A DNA stretch of 64,000 bases from Yinghuangia aomiensis. Its GTDB lineage: Bacteria; Actinomycetota; Actinomycetes; Streptomycetales; Streptomycetaceae. Below, one piece after another: positions 25,650-34,263 of this stretch. The stretch covers positions 1-64,000 of the forward strand of contig NZ_BAABHS010000005.1 in NCBI RefSeq assembly GCF_039542225.1, written 5' to 3'. The first letter of the stretch is position 1. Each line of letters begins with the position of its first letter. Both the position numbers and the translations under genes were made by a program. The notes beneath the pieces are model-generated. The model ran no database searches. It was not told the DNA's origin and saw only the letters and a list, made by a program, of their open reading frames with translations.

Positions 25650-27959
25650 TCACGGCACCTCGGCCGGCGCCACCAAGTCCGCCGGCCGGAGCGGGATGCG
25701 CACCAGCGGCAGTCCGGTGGCCGCCCGGATCGCCGCGACCACCGCCGGGGCCGCGGACACGGTCGGCGCCTCGCCGACCCCGCGCAGCCCGTACGGCGCA
25801 TGCGGGTCCGGGTACTCCAGCAGCACCACCGGCATCGCGGGCGCGTCGGCGATCGTCGGGATCAGGTAGTCGGTGAACGACCCGTTCACCACATGCCCCT
25901 CGCGCACCACGATCTCCTCGGTCAACGCAAGGCCCATGCCCTGCAGTCCGCCGCCCTGCACCTGCCCGGCGATCGCCTGCGGGTTCATGGCGCGCCCGAC
26001 GTCCTGCGCGGCCGCCAGTTCGACGACCTTGACGAGGCCGAGTTCCACGTCGACGTCGACGACCGCCCGGTGCGCGCAGAAGCTGTACTGCACGACGGCG
26101 TCGCCCTGCCCCGTCACGGGGTCGAGCGGGAACGTGGCCCGGTGCCGGAACTCCGTCGTGCGTTCGATCGGCTCGCCCGCCCGGGCCAGCGCGTCGGCGA
26201 TGCCGCCGAGTACGGTGCCGTCCGCCGCGGTGACCAGCCCCCCGGCCAGGACGGCGTCGGCCGGCAGTCCCGCGCGGGCGAGCAGCTCGGCCCGCACGAG
26301 CCGGCAGGCGTCCCGGACGGCCCCGCCGGACACATACGTCTGCCGCGACGCCGACGTGGACCCGGCCGATCCCACACGCGTGTCCGCGGTCTCCAGCACC
26401 ACGGCGTCGAGCCCGAGTTCGGTGCGGGCGATCTGCGTCCAGACCGTCACCCCGCCCTGCCCGACCTCGGCCGCGGCGGTGTGCACCGTCGCGAGCGGCT
26501 CGCCGGCCACCAGTTCGAGGCGCACCCGGGCGGTCGAGTAATCGTCGAAGCCTTGCGAGAACGCGATGTTCTTGACGCCGACGGAGTAGCCGACGCCGCG
26601 CCGCACGCCTTCGCCGCGGGTCGAATACGAGTAGCCGCCCGGGAGTTCGCCGGTGTCCCGGGGCTGCGCGTCGGCCGGCATCGGCAGGTCCCGGACGATG
26701 CCGAGGATCTCGGCGACGGGGGCGGGCGAGTCGAGGACCTGCCCGGTCGGCGTCGCCCCGCCTTCCGCGAGCGCATTGCGCTGCCGGAACTCGACGGGAT
26801 GCAGGCCGAGTTCGGCGGCGACCCGGTCCATTTGGCTCTCGTACGCGAAGCACGCCTGCACCGCGCCGAAACCGCGCATCGCACCGCACGGCGGGTTGTT
26901 GGTGACCAGGCCGATCGATTCGATGGCGACGTGCGGCACCTCGTAGGGGCCGACGCCGAGGACCGCGGCGTTGCCGACGACGGCGGACGTCGTGGAGGCG
27001 TAGGCGCCGCCGTCGAGGACGACGCGGGCTTTGACGTAGACGAGTTTGCCGTCGCGGTCGGCGCCGTGTTCGTAGTCGAGGGTGGCGGGGTGGCGGTGCA
27101 CGTGGCCGAGGAACGACTCCTCGCGGCCGTAGACCATTTTGACGGGCTTGCCGGTGTGCAGGGCGAGCAGGCAGACGTGCGCTTGCAAGGTGAGGTCTTC
27201 GCGGGCGCCGAACGCGCCCCCGATGCCGCCGAGGGTGAGGCGGACCTTGTCCTCGGGGAGGCCCAGGACGGGGGCGAGTTGGCGCTGGTCGACGTGCAGC
27301 CACTGGGTGGCGACGTACAGGTCGATGCCGCCGTCCTCCCCCGGCACCGCCAGTGCGGCTTCCGGGCCGAGCGGCGCCTGGTCCTGCATCCCGAGGGCGT
27401 ACCGGCCGCGCACGACGACCGCGGCGCGGGCGCGCACGGCGTCGTCGTCGGGGTCGCCGCAGCGGACGGGTTGCCGGGCGACGACATTGCCGGGGTGGAA
27501 CGGGTTGACGGTGGGCGCGTCGGGGGCGAGGGCCTGGGCTTCGGTGACGACCGGGTCGAGGACGTCGTACGCGACGGCGATCCGCGCGGCCGCGCGCCGG
27601 GCGGTCTCCGGGTGGTCGGCGGCGACGATCGCGACGGGCTCGCCGTGGTACCGGACTTCGCCCTCGGCGAGGACGGGGGTGTCGGTGGTTTCGAGGCCGT
27701 AGAGGTTGCGGCCGGGGACGTCCGCGTGGGTCAGCACGGCCTCGACCCCGGGGGTGGCCAGCGCGGCGCCGATGTCGACGGAGAGGATCCGCGCCCGCGG
27801 ATGCGGACTCCGCAGCGTGGCACCCCACAGCATGCCGTCCGCCCACAGGTCGGAGGCGTACGCGAAGGCCCCTTTGACCTTGAGGATCCCGTCGGGCCGC
27901 GGCGGACTGGTGCCGATGCCGGACACGGGCGGGGCGGTGACGGTGGCCCTATCGCGCAT
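25650..27959 (-). CDS. Xanthine dehydrogenase-family molybdopterin-binding subunit (orphan)
   Basis: A 769-residue large subunit of the xanthine oxidase/aldehyde oxidase family. The N-terminal hammerhead domain is GILKVKGAFAYASDL...HPRARILSVDIGAAL; the cofactor domain includes LGGIGGAFGAREDL and NNPPCGAMRGFGAVQACFAYE. Near the end YGLRGVGEAPTVSAAPAV carries the glutamate that acts as base at the molybdenum centre. It would hydroxylate a purine, aldehyde or heterocycle using water. The FAD and 2Fe-2S subunits normally encoded beside it are not found here, so it must pair with subunits encoded elsewhere or fuse function differently. The neighbouring APC permease could import its substrate. ATG 27959 has GAGGGG upstream. 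Confidence 0.88.
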   Translation of the reverse strand: MRDRATVTAPPVSGIGTSPPRPDGILKVKGAFAYASDLWADGMLWGATLRSPHPRARILSVDIGAALATPGVEAVLTHADVPGRNLYGLETTDTPVLAEGEVRYHGEPVAIVAADHPETARRAAARIAVAYDVLDPVVTEAQALAPDAPTVNPFHPGNVVARQPVRCGDPDDDAVRARAAVVVRGRYALGMQDQAPLGPEAALAVPGEDGGIDLYVATQWLHVDQRQLAPVLGLPEDKVRLTLGGIGGAFGAREDLTLQAHVCLLALHTGKPVKMVYGREESFLGHVHRHPATLDYEHGADRDGKLVYVKARVVLDGGAYASTTSAVVGNAAVLGVGPYEVPHVAIESIGLVTNNPPCGAMRGFGAVQACFAYESQMDRVAAELGLHPVEFRQRNALAEGGATPTGQVLDSPAPVAEILGIVRDLPMPADAQPRDTGELPGGYSYSTRGEGVRRGVGYSVGVKNIAFSQGFDDYSTARVRLELVAGEPLATVHTAAAEVGQGGVTVWTQIARTELGLDAVVLETADTRVGSAGSTSASRQTYVSGGAVRDACRLVRAELLARAGLPADAVLAGGLVTAADGTVLGGIADALARAGEPIERTTEFRHRATFPLDPVTGQGDAVVQYSFCAHRAVVDVDVELGLVKVVELAAAQDVGRAMNPQAIAGQVQGGGLQGMGLALTEEIVVREGHVVNGSFTDYLIPTIADAPAMPVVLLEYPDPHAPYGLRGVGEAPTVSAAPAVVAAIRAATGLPLVRIPLRPADLVAPAEVP

Positions 27960-28061
27960 GAGAGCCCCTCTCGACGGAGACCGATTCCCCGATGATCACA
28001 CCGGCCTGGGGGGTCCCCTGAATTCCACGCTGCCCGAACCGGCGCCGGGGCAGCAAGCTCT

Positions 28062-28087
28062 TCGTCCACAGCCGTCGGTTGTCCACA
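28062..28087. promoter_or_regulatory. Two DnaA-box-like sequences
   Basis: TTGTCCACA (28079-28087) is identical to the actinobacterial DnaA box, and TCGTCCACA (28062-28070) differs at one base. Both lie in the divergent promoter region between the molybdenum hydroxylase and alpha/beta-hydrolase genes. Two boxes alone do not make an origin, and chance occurrence is possible. Confidence 0.3.
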
Positions 28088-28205
28088 GCTTCGCACGCGA
28101 CGCGCTTCACCTCCCCCGCGCCGCGCCGTACAGTGCCCCCAGCCTGACACCGCGTGCCAACCACCACGTCCGGTTCACCGCGACCACCTGCCCGAGGGAG
28201 CCCTC

Positions 28206-29141
28206 ATGACGCTCAACGCCGAACTCGGCGCGTTCCTCGCCGCGATCCCGCAGCTCGCCTTTGCCGGCGAGCCCGCGGAGTTCCGCGCGAAAATGGACGC
28301 CGGCATGGCTCTGCGGCCGGTCACCACGCCGCTCCCCCGGGTCGAGGACCGGACGGTCCCGGGCCCGGCGGGCGCCCCGGAGCTGCCGGTGCGGATCTAC
28401 GCGCCGGAATCCCCGGAGGCCGCGCCCGGGCTGCCGGTCGTGGTCTTCTTCCACGGCGGCGGGTTCTGCATCGGCAGCATCGGGAGCCACGACCCGGTGG
28501 CCCGGAAGATCGCCGAGCAGGTCGGCTGCATCGTCGTCTCGGTCGAGTACCGGCTGGCGCCCGAGCACCCGTTCCCGGCCGCCTACGAGGACGCCTGCGC
28601 CGCCTACGCGTGGGTCCGCGAGCATGCCGCGGACCTCGGCGGCGACCCGGACCGGGTGGCGGTGGCCGGGGACAGCGCGGGGGCCTCGCTGTCCGCCGCC
28701 GTGTGCCTCATGGCCCGCGACCGCGGGATCGCGCAGCCGGTGTTCCAGCTGCTGTGGTACCCGGCGACCGGCGTCGAAGGCACCGCGTCGCAGCTCGCCA
28801 ACACGAACGACCCGCTGCTGCCGCCGGACTCCATCGCGTGGTTCGGCGAGCACTACTTCTCCAAGATCCCGCCCGGCGCGGCCGTCCCCTATGGCGCCGT
28901 CGCCCTCGCCGACGACCTGTCCGGACTCGCCCCGGCGCTGGTCGTGGTCGCGGGCGAGGACCCGCTGCACGACGAGGGGATCGTGTACGCGGAGCGGCTG
29001 CGTGCCGCCGGAGTCCCGGCCGCCGTCGAGGACCACCCGGACATGTCGCACGGCTTCGTCAGCTTCGCCGACTTCGTCGCCCCTGCGGCGGCCGCCACCG
29101 CGGGCTCGTACGCGGCGCTGCGGAAGGCCTTCGGCATGTAG
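28206..29141 (+). CDS. Alpha/beta hydrolase, hormone-sensitive lipase family
   Basis: A 311-residue esterase. The oxyanion motif is VVVFFHGGGFCIGSIGSHD (HGGG), the nucleophile GDSAGASLSAAVCLMARD, and the acid and histidine are in VVAGEDPLHDEG and DMSHGFVSFADF. These are the complete features of the HSL (bacterial family IV) group, which hydrolyses short-chain esters in the cytoplasm. Also typical is YRLAPEHPFPAAYEDACAAYAWV. The ATG has GAGGGAGC just upstream. It is divergent from the molybdenum hydroxylase subunit. A small tandem repeat follows the stop codon. Confidence 0.9.
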   Translation: MTLNAELGAFLAAIPQLAFAGEPAEFRAKMDAGMALRPVTTPLPRVEDRTVPGPAGAPELPVRIYAPESPEAAPGLPVVVFFHGGGFCIGSIGSHDPVARKIAEQVGCIVVSVEYRLAPEHPFPAAYEDACAAYAWVREHAADLGGDPDRVAVAGDSAGASLSAAVCLMARDRGIAQPVFQLLWYPATGVEGTASQLANTNDPLLPPDSIAWFGEHYFSKIPPGAAVPYGAVALADDLSGLAPALVVVAGEDPLHDEGIVYAERLRAAGVPAAVEDHPDMSHGFVSFADFVAPAAAATAGSYAALRKAFGM

Positions 29142-29150
29142 CGCGACCCT

Positions 29151-29220
29151 GCGGAATCACACCCGCGGAATCACACCCGCGGAATCACACCGGGAGAATC
29201 ACACCGGGCGAATTACACGG
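29151..29220. repeat. Five degenerate 14-bp tandem repeats
   Basis: The unit GCGGAATCACACCC occurs three times nearly perfectly from 29151 and twice more in drifted form (GGAGAATCACACCG, GGCGAATTACACGG) up to 29220. It fills the gap between convergent genes. It could vary in copy number between strains or affect transcript ends. Confidence 0.75.
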
Positions 29221-29242
29221 CGCGAACGACAACCGGCGCGGA

Positions 29243-30376
29243 CTACGCCCCGCGCGCCAGGGCGATCACCGCCACGTCGTCCTCCGCCTCGACCGCGTAC
29301 GCCGCGAGGTCTTCGCGCAGGAACGCCACGACGGCGGCGGGGTCGACGGTGCTGCGTCCCCAGAATCGCGTCGTGAGGCGTTCCTCGGTCGGGTAGAAGA
29401 CGCCGTGCCCGTCGCGGGCTTCGCTGACCCCGTCGGTGTGCAGGACGAGCACGTCGCCGGGGGCGAGGGGCTGTGTGGTGGCTTCGGTGCGGGTGTCGGC
29501 GAACGCTCCGAGGCCGAGGGGGATGCCGGGGTGGACCGGGATCTTCTGCGCTTTGCCGTCGCGGACGAGGATCGGCGCGGGGTGCCCGCGGCCGACGATG
29601 CGGACCTCGGGGCGGTCCGCGGGGAATTCCAGGAAGAGCGCGGTGACGAACAGTTCGGTGTCGCCGACCTCGTGGGCTTCGCGGACGAGGCGGCGTTCCA
29701 TGTGGTCGGCGAGGTCCGCCAGGTCGGGGATGTCGTAGGCGGCGTCGCGGAAGCTGCTGAGGACCGTGCCGACGTGCCGGATCGCGCCGAGGCCTTTGCC
29801 GCGGACGTCGCCGATGACGACGCGGACGCCGAAGCGGGTTTCCACCAGGTCGTACAGGTCGCCGCCGACGAGGGTGCGCGGGTCGCCGGCCGCGTAGAAG
29901 CCGGCGGCGTGGACCGGCCCGAGCGTGGCCGGAACGGGTTTCAGCAGCATCATCTGCAGCGCTTCGGACACCGAGCGGGCCTGGATCACGTTGCGTGCGT
30001 CGCGTTGGCGCTGGCGGGACAGCTCGATGCTGACCGTGCCGAGCACGACGGTGGAGACGTAAAGGCCGATGTGGTGGACCTCGCCGAGGTGGTCGAACCG
30101 CCACGCGAACAGGAGTTCCAGGCCGAGCGCGACGACGATGAACAGGGCGACGGTGCGGGCGCTGCGGGTGAGCGCGGCGAACACGGGCACGCCGATGAGC
30201 AGGAATCCGGCGGCGAGCCTGCGCGGGATCATGATTTCGCCCAGCGCGTCGACGGCGACGAGGACGAAGGGGGCCCACCAGATCCAGCGCGCGGTGATCG
30301 AGGAAGGCGAGGGCGCGGTGTCGAGCCGCCCGGCGACCCGCCGCTCGGGGGTCGGCTCGGTGTTCACGCGGTCCAC
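29243..30376 (-). CDS. Membrane PP2C-family (SpoIIE-type) serine/threonine phosphatase
   Basis: A 377-residue protein with an N-terminal membrane domain of about four helices (residues 30-125) followed by a coiled linker (SRQRQRDARNVIQARSVSEALQ) and a SpoIIE phosphatase domain. The metal-binding motifs are present: GGDLYDLVE, VVIGDVRGKG, VLHTDGVSEARD and EDDVAVIALARG. Such phosphatases in actinomycetes dephosphorylate anti-anti-sigma factors or other regulators. There is no PAS, GAF or HATPase domain, so the sensor must be the membrane part or a partner. No anti-sigma genes are adjacent. All four Asp-containing motifs look intact. Confidence 0.88.
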   Translation of the reverse strand: MDRVNTEPTPERRVAGRLDTAPSPSSITARWIWWAPFVLVAVDALGEIMIPRRLAAGFLLIGVPVFAALTRSARTVALFIVVALGLELLFAWRFDHLGEVHHIGLYVSTVVLGTVSIELSRQRQRDARNVIQARSVSEALQMMLLKPVPATLGPVHAAGFYAAGDPRTLVGGDLYDLVETRFGVRVVIGDVRGKGLGAIRHVGTVLSSFRDAAYDIPDLADLADHMERRLVREAHEVGDTELFVTALFLEFPADRPEVRIVGRGHPAPILVRDGKAQKIPVHPGIPLGLGAFADTRTEATTQPLAPGDVLVLHTDGVSEARDGHGVFYPTEERLTTRFWGRSTVDPAAVVAFLREDLAAYAVEAEDDVAVIALARGA

Positions 30377-30545
30377 GATAAGCCGGACGGTCGTCCTCGC
30401 TCCGGTCGCCCGCCGCGCCGAACGGGCGGTTCGTGGCAGGTCCCGACCAAGGGCGGCACGGCGCCAGGACCCTGGTCCCGGGTCCGTGGCCGCCGTGCCG
30501 GGGCCTGCCGCGCCGCCCGTCCGGTCACCGCGGGATCACGTTCCG

Positions 30546-31490
30546 CTACCCGACGCGCAGCTCGCGGAGTTCCCGGCTGAAGCGGCGGATTTCCGCGGCG
30601 CTGAAGTTCTCGTGGTCCTCGCCGTAGGCGGTGACGCCGTCGAACGTCCATTCGGTGAGGCAGTTGACGGTGAACAGGTTCGGGTTGAGGAAGAACCCGA
30701 GGCGGTTCATCGTGCGGCCTTCGGCGTGGAGTTCGCGGCCGAGTTCGTCGACGCCTTCCAACACGACACGTGTCGCCCAGCCGGATTCGGCGTCGCGTTC
30801 GACGACCTCGCGGCGGCCCTTGGCGAGCTTCGCCCACACGCCGTCGCGGAGCACGTAGCCGTGGATGGAGATGCAGCCGGAGCCGAAGTCCATCGTGATG
30901 GAGTGGAAGGCGTCCCGGTCGGAGGCGGTGGCGTAGCTGTAGCCGCCGCGGCGCGCGGGCGAGGTCATGAGGCCTTGGCCGAACTGCGAGCGGACGCCCC
31001 AGGAGCGGTCGCGGAAGCCGTAGGAGTCCACCGGGATGGTCTCGCCGCGCAGCTCGATGGTGCCGGTGTAGCGGCCGGGCTGGTCGACGTGCTTGTCGCC
31101 GAGGTAGTGCGGCGGCAGGACGGCGGTGAAGGTCAGGTCGACGGAGATCTCGTCGCCGCCGTCGGGGTCGGTGTACTTGACCTCGTAGACCTTCTGCGGT
31201 TCGAGGCACTTGTAGCTGATCCCGTTGGGTAGCTGAATGTCCGTCAGCTGCTGCTCGGGGAGAGGGAGATGCCAGAAGTTCTTGGCGTACAGCGCGTCGT
31301 GCGGGTGGCGGCCGGTGTCGTCCCAGAAGTAGGCGCCGCCGGCGGCGACCTTCTGGTTCGGGCGGAAGAACGGATACAACTGGCCCGACAGCCGGCGCTC
31401 GGGAACCGTGAACGTGAACCAGCACGTCTCGGTCCAGTACGGGTCGTCGACGGTCGGCGGATGGAACTCGTCGTCAGGGTGCATCGTCAT
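30546..31490 (-). CDS. DUF7064/DUF7065-like protein
   Basis: A 314-residue soluble protein starting MTMHPDDEFHPPTVDDPYWTETCWFTFTVPERRLSGQLYPFFRPN, with a central VDSYGFRDRSWGVRSQ and beta-rich segments throughout. The WxET and RDRSWGxR motifs match proteins of the DUF7065/DUF7064 pair, probably a double lipocalin-like (AttH/CrtC-type) fold, found beside lipid or steroid catabolic genes. Function is unproven. I prefer ATG 31490, where the family sequence begins, over the frame to 31526. No ribosome site is seen, so the message may be leaderless. It is divergent from the M50 protease gene. Confidence 0.6.
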   Translation of the reverse strand: MTMHPDDEFHPPTVDDPYWTETCWFTFTVPERRLSGQLYPFFRPNQKVAAGGAYFWDDTGRHPHDALYAKNFWHLPLPEQQLTDIQLPNGISYKCLEPQKVYEVKYTDPDGGDEISVDLTFTAVLPPHYLGDKHVDQPGRYTGTIELRGETIPVDSYGFRDRSWGVRSQFGQGLMTSPARRGGYSYATASDRDAFHSITMDFGSGCISIHGYVLRDGVWAKLAKGRREVVERDAESGWATRVVLEGVDELGRELHAEGRTMNRLGFFLNPNLFTVNCLTEWTFDGVTAYGEDHENFSAAEIRRFSRELRELRVG

Positions 31491-31555
31491 GACGCACTGC
31501 GTACTACGAGTCCTTGTCAGGGTCAATCAATAGCGGTGTGTAGGGCGGAGCGCGC

Positions 31556-32272
31556 GTGGAGACGGTGTCCTTGCAGGAGTTGTGGGACCGGGTCGTCGGC
31601 ACCCAGCCCGACCCGCCCCGCTGGCTGATGGCGGTGACCGGGATTGTCGCGCTTGCCGCGGTGCTGAACCGCCCGGTGTGGCGGCCGTTGCGGACCGTGG
31701 TCACCATCGCGCACGAAGGCGGCCACGCGCTCGCCGCGCTGCTGTCCGGGCGGCGCCTGACGGGCATACGCCTGCACTCGGACACCTCCGGGGTGACGCT
31801 GTCGGTGGGCAGGCCGACGGGCTTCGGCATGGTCGTCACCGCGTTCGCCGGGTACGTGACCCCGTCGCTGCTGGGCATGGGCGGCGCGGCGCTCCTCGCG
31901 TCCGGGCACATCACCATGACGCTGTGGATCACCCTGCTCTGGCTGGCGCTGATGCTCACCATGATCCGGAACGTGTACGGCGCGTTCGCCCTGGTCGTGG
32001 TCGGCGGCGTGGTGTTCGCGGTGTCGTGGCTGGCCAAGTACCAGGTGCAGGCCGGGTTCGCGTACCTGCTGGTGTGGTTCCTGCTGATCGCCGGCATCCG
32101 CCCGGTGTTCGAACTCCAGCAGCTGCGCCGCCGCGGCCAGGCGCAGTGGTCGGACGCCGACCAGCTCGCCACCCTGACCCGGATCCCGGGCGCGGCGTGG
32201 GTCGGCCTGTTCGGCGTGGTGAACGCGGTGTGCCTGGGGGTCGCGGCGGGGTGGCTGCTGGCCGCGGCCTGA
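31556..32272 (+). CDS. M50-family membrane metallopeptidase
   Basis: A 238-residue membrane protein with about six helices. The zinc-binding HExxH motif is VVTIAHEGGHALAALLSGRR (His53, Glu54, His57) at the start of a helix. LTGIRLHSDTSGVTLSVGRPTGFGMVVTAFAGYVTPSLLG follows, the usual M50B arrangement in actinobacteria. Such proteins resemble site-2 proteases, although many small members have no known substrate. The second ligand motif (an NxxD-type) is not obvious, so activity is not certain. The GTG start has a GGCGGAG-like site. It is followed by a strong terminator shared with the convergent SRPBCC gene. Confidence 0.8.
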   Translation: METVSLQELWDRVVGTQPDPPRWLMAVTGIVALAAVLNRPVWRPLRTVVTIAHEGGHALAALLSGRRLTGIRLHSDTSGVTLSVGRPTGFGMVVTAFAGYVTPSLLGMGGAALLASGHITMTLWITLLWLALMLTMIRNVYGAFALVVVGGVVFAVSWLAKYQVQAGFAYLLVWFLLIAGIRPVFELQQLRRRGQAQWSDADQLATLTRIPGAAWVGLFGVVNAVCLGVAAGWLLAAA

Positions 32273-32330
32273 GCGGCGCGCCCCGGCCCCCCGCGCGGCC
32301 CCGCGCGGGCGGGAGGGCAGGAGACACACG

Positions 32331-32363
32331 AAACGCCGGAGTCCTTGTGGGACTCCGGCGTTT
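32331..32363. terminator. Strong bidirectional terminator
   Basis: A perfect 14-base stem, AAACGCCGGAGTCC (32331-32344) with GGACTCCGGCGTTT (32350-32363), a 5-base loop and T/A runs on both sides. It serves the convergent M50 and SRPBCC genes. Confidence 0.85.
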
Positions 32364-32401
32364 TTGCGTGGTGCGTCGGCCGGTCGGGTGCCGGCGCTGG
32401 G

Positions 32402-32839
32402 TCAGACGACCTCGTCGATCCTGGCGAGCACGCCGTCGTAGATCTTGCGAAGGCCGGACGGCGCGAACGTCTTCTCGAAGAAGCCGCCGATGCCGCCCGC
32501 ACCCTGCCACGTCGTGTGGATGTTGACGCGGCTGCCGCCGGTGCCCGCCGGGACGACCGTCCAGGTGGTGACCATGCTGGAGTTGCGGTCGGTCTCCACC
32601 AGGGTGCGCTCGGCGGGCTGGGCGACGTCGAGCAGGCATTCGCGCGAACGCTTCTTGGTGGCCTGGAGGTTCCAGTGCACGACCGTGCCCGCGCCCTGGC
32701 CGCCTTCGCGTACTTCGTAGCCGGAGAAGTGCTCGGTCAGCAGCTTCGGCCGGGTCCCCGCGTAGTCGGACAGCGCGGCGAACACCGCGTCCGGCTCCCC
32801 GGCGACCTCGCGCGACGCATCGGCGTTGACCTGCCCCAT
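32402..32839 (-). CDS. SRPBCC-family (START-like) protein
   Basis: A 145-residue helix-grip protein, MGQVNADASREVAGEPDAVFAALSDYAGTRPKLLTEHF at the N-terminus, with GTVVHWNLQATKKRSRECLLDV in the middle and a long C-terminal helix (FFEKTFAPSGLRKIYDGVLARID). This is the polyketide-cyclase/dehydrase-type SRPBCC fold that binds hydrophobic ligands. ATG 32839 has GAGGAG upstream, so the longer frame to 32890 is not used. It lies about 95 bases downstream of the LLM monooxygenase on the same strand and may be co-transcribed. The ligand is unknown. Confidence 0.85.
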   Translation of the reverse strand: MGQVNADASREVAGEPDAVFAALSDYAGTRPKLLTEHFSGYEVREGGQGAGTVVHWNLQATKKRSRECLLDVAQPAERTLVETDRNSSMVTTWTVVPAGTGGSRVNIHTTWQGAGGIGGFFEKTFAPSGLRKIYDGVLARIDEVV

Positions 32840-32933
32840 CACCACTCCTCGAGTTCGGACTCGCCGGCGGAGTGCCGGCGGGGCAAGCAAACCACTTCGG
32901 CACGTCCGGCCACGAATCCGGGCGGGGTCGGGA

Positions 32934-34061
32934 TCAGGCGGTCGGCGGCTGCACCTTGGGCGTGTACTTCTCCAGCTCGGGGATGACTTCCTTGCCGAGG
33001 ATCTCGATGGTCTTGAGGATGTCCTGGTGGTCCAGGTAACCCCACTGGACGTAGCAGATGAGTTCGTCGACGCCGAGGTCCGCGTAACGCTTCATCTTGG
33101 TGATGCAGGTCTCCACGTCGCCGATGACGATCATGTCCGCGGCGTCGAACGTCTCGACCGGGACGTCGCCTTCGAAGAGCGGCTTGAGCAGCGGGAAGGT
33201 CTTGTCCCGTTCCTCCGGGCTCAGGTGCGGGAGTTCCCACTCCAGGGTGAACATCGCGAGGTTCTTGTACCACCAGGCGACGGATTCCCAGACCTTCGGG
33301 CTGACCTTCTTGCTGCCTGTGGTGTGCACGAGGGTGTAGGCGGCGACCTTGTTGGTCGCGACGTCGGTCAGCGGCGTCGCGTTCGCGGCGGCCGCGCGGT
33401 ACGCGGCGACCTGCGCGGCCATGACCTCCAGCGGCTGCATGATCGAGAACGACAGCAGGCCGAGCCCGTTGGCGCCCGCGACCTCGGCGGAGCCGTTGGA
33501 CGTCGCGGCCATCCACGCGGGCGGGTGCGGGTCCTGGAACGGCTTCGGGGTGACCATGCGCTTCGGGAACGAGAAGCGCTCGGACTCGTACTCGAAGTAC
33601 TCGTCGCGCCACATGCCGCACACGATCTCGATCGCCTCGCGCCAGTCGTCGCGCGACTTGGCGATGTCGACGCCGAACGCGGTCTGCTCCATGGGCGTCG
33701 AGCGCCCGGTGCCCCACTCGACGCGGCCGTTGGACAGGATGTCGACGGTCGCGACCTTTTCGGCGATGCGCTGCGGCGGGGTGAAGCCGAAGGGGGTGAG
33801 GGTGACACCGAAGCCCATGCGGATCTGCTCGGTCAGGCCGGCGAGATGGCCGAGGAAGACTTCGGAGGCGGGCATGTGGGAGCGGCCCTCGCGGAAGTGG
33901 TGTTCGACCGCCCAGATCGTGTTGAAGCCCATCTTGTCGGCGAGCCGGATCTGTTCGACCGCCTCGCGGTAGGCGCGCTGCTCCTCGCGGCGCTGGCCGT
34001 AGGGGTGGGGGCCGTTCCAGGGGCGGGGGACGTCGACTTCGTACAGCACGTCGAGCTTCAT
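32934..34061 (-). CDS. LLM-class flavin-dependent oxidoreductase
   Basis: A 375-residue luciferase-like monooxygenase. It starts MKLDVLYEVDVPRPW and continues EQIRLADKMGFNTIWAVEHHFREGRSHMPASEVFLGHLAGLTEQIRMGFGV, DILSNGRVEWGTGRS and the C-terminal YADLGVDELICYVQWGYLDHQDILKTIE. This pattern belongs to bacterial luciferase/F420-dependent enzymes; the HHFREG motif fits the flavin (FMN) group. It oxidises an organic substrate with O2. ATG 34061 follows GGAGG at 34070-34074. It is divergent from an IclR regulator with an inverted TTTCGA repeat in the gap, so the two form a regulator/target pair. Confidence 0.88.
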   Translation of the reverse strand: MKLDVLYEVDVPRPWNGPHPYGQRREEQRAYREAVEQIRLADKMGFNTIWAVEHHFREGRSHMPASEVFLGHLAGLTEQIRMGFGVTLTPFGFTPPQRIAEKVATVDILSNGRVEWGTGRSTPMEQTAFGVDIAKSRDDWREAIEIVCGMWRDEYFEYESERFSFPKRMVTPKPFQDPHPPAWMAATSNGSAEVAGANGLGLLSFSIMQPLEVMAAQVAAYRAAAANATPLTDVATNKVAAYTLVHTTGSKKVSPKVWESVAWWYKNLAMFTLEWELPHLSPEERDKTFPLLKPLFEGDVPVETFDAADMIVIGDVETCITKMKRYADLGVDELICYVQWGYLDHQDILKTIEILGKEVIPELEKYTPKVQPPTA

Positions 34062-34096
34062 GCGCGCGCCTCCAGGTCGCTGGGGTCTGCCGAGGA

Positions 34097-34126
34097 TTTT
34101 TCGATATTCTGAAAAGCACTTCGAAA
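34097..34126. promoter_or_regulatory. Inverted TTTCGA repeat, probable IclR operator
   Basis: TTTCGA at 34099-34104 faces TCGAAA at 34121-34126, and inside it TTTC-N8-GAAA (34099-34114) forms a second symmetry. The element is AT-rich and sits about 40 bases before the LLM start, between divergent genes. Confidence 0.5.
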
Positions 34127-34263
34127 TGTGATAGGGAGTGTGACGCGATGTCCGCCAGGCCACAAGGCCGACGGCAGGGCCGATTCCGGTTCCGCGCGTC
34201 GGCGTGGGCGCCGGGCGGCAGCGCGTTCACGGGGACCGGCCGAGCATTCTGGGGAGGACGACG

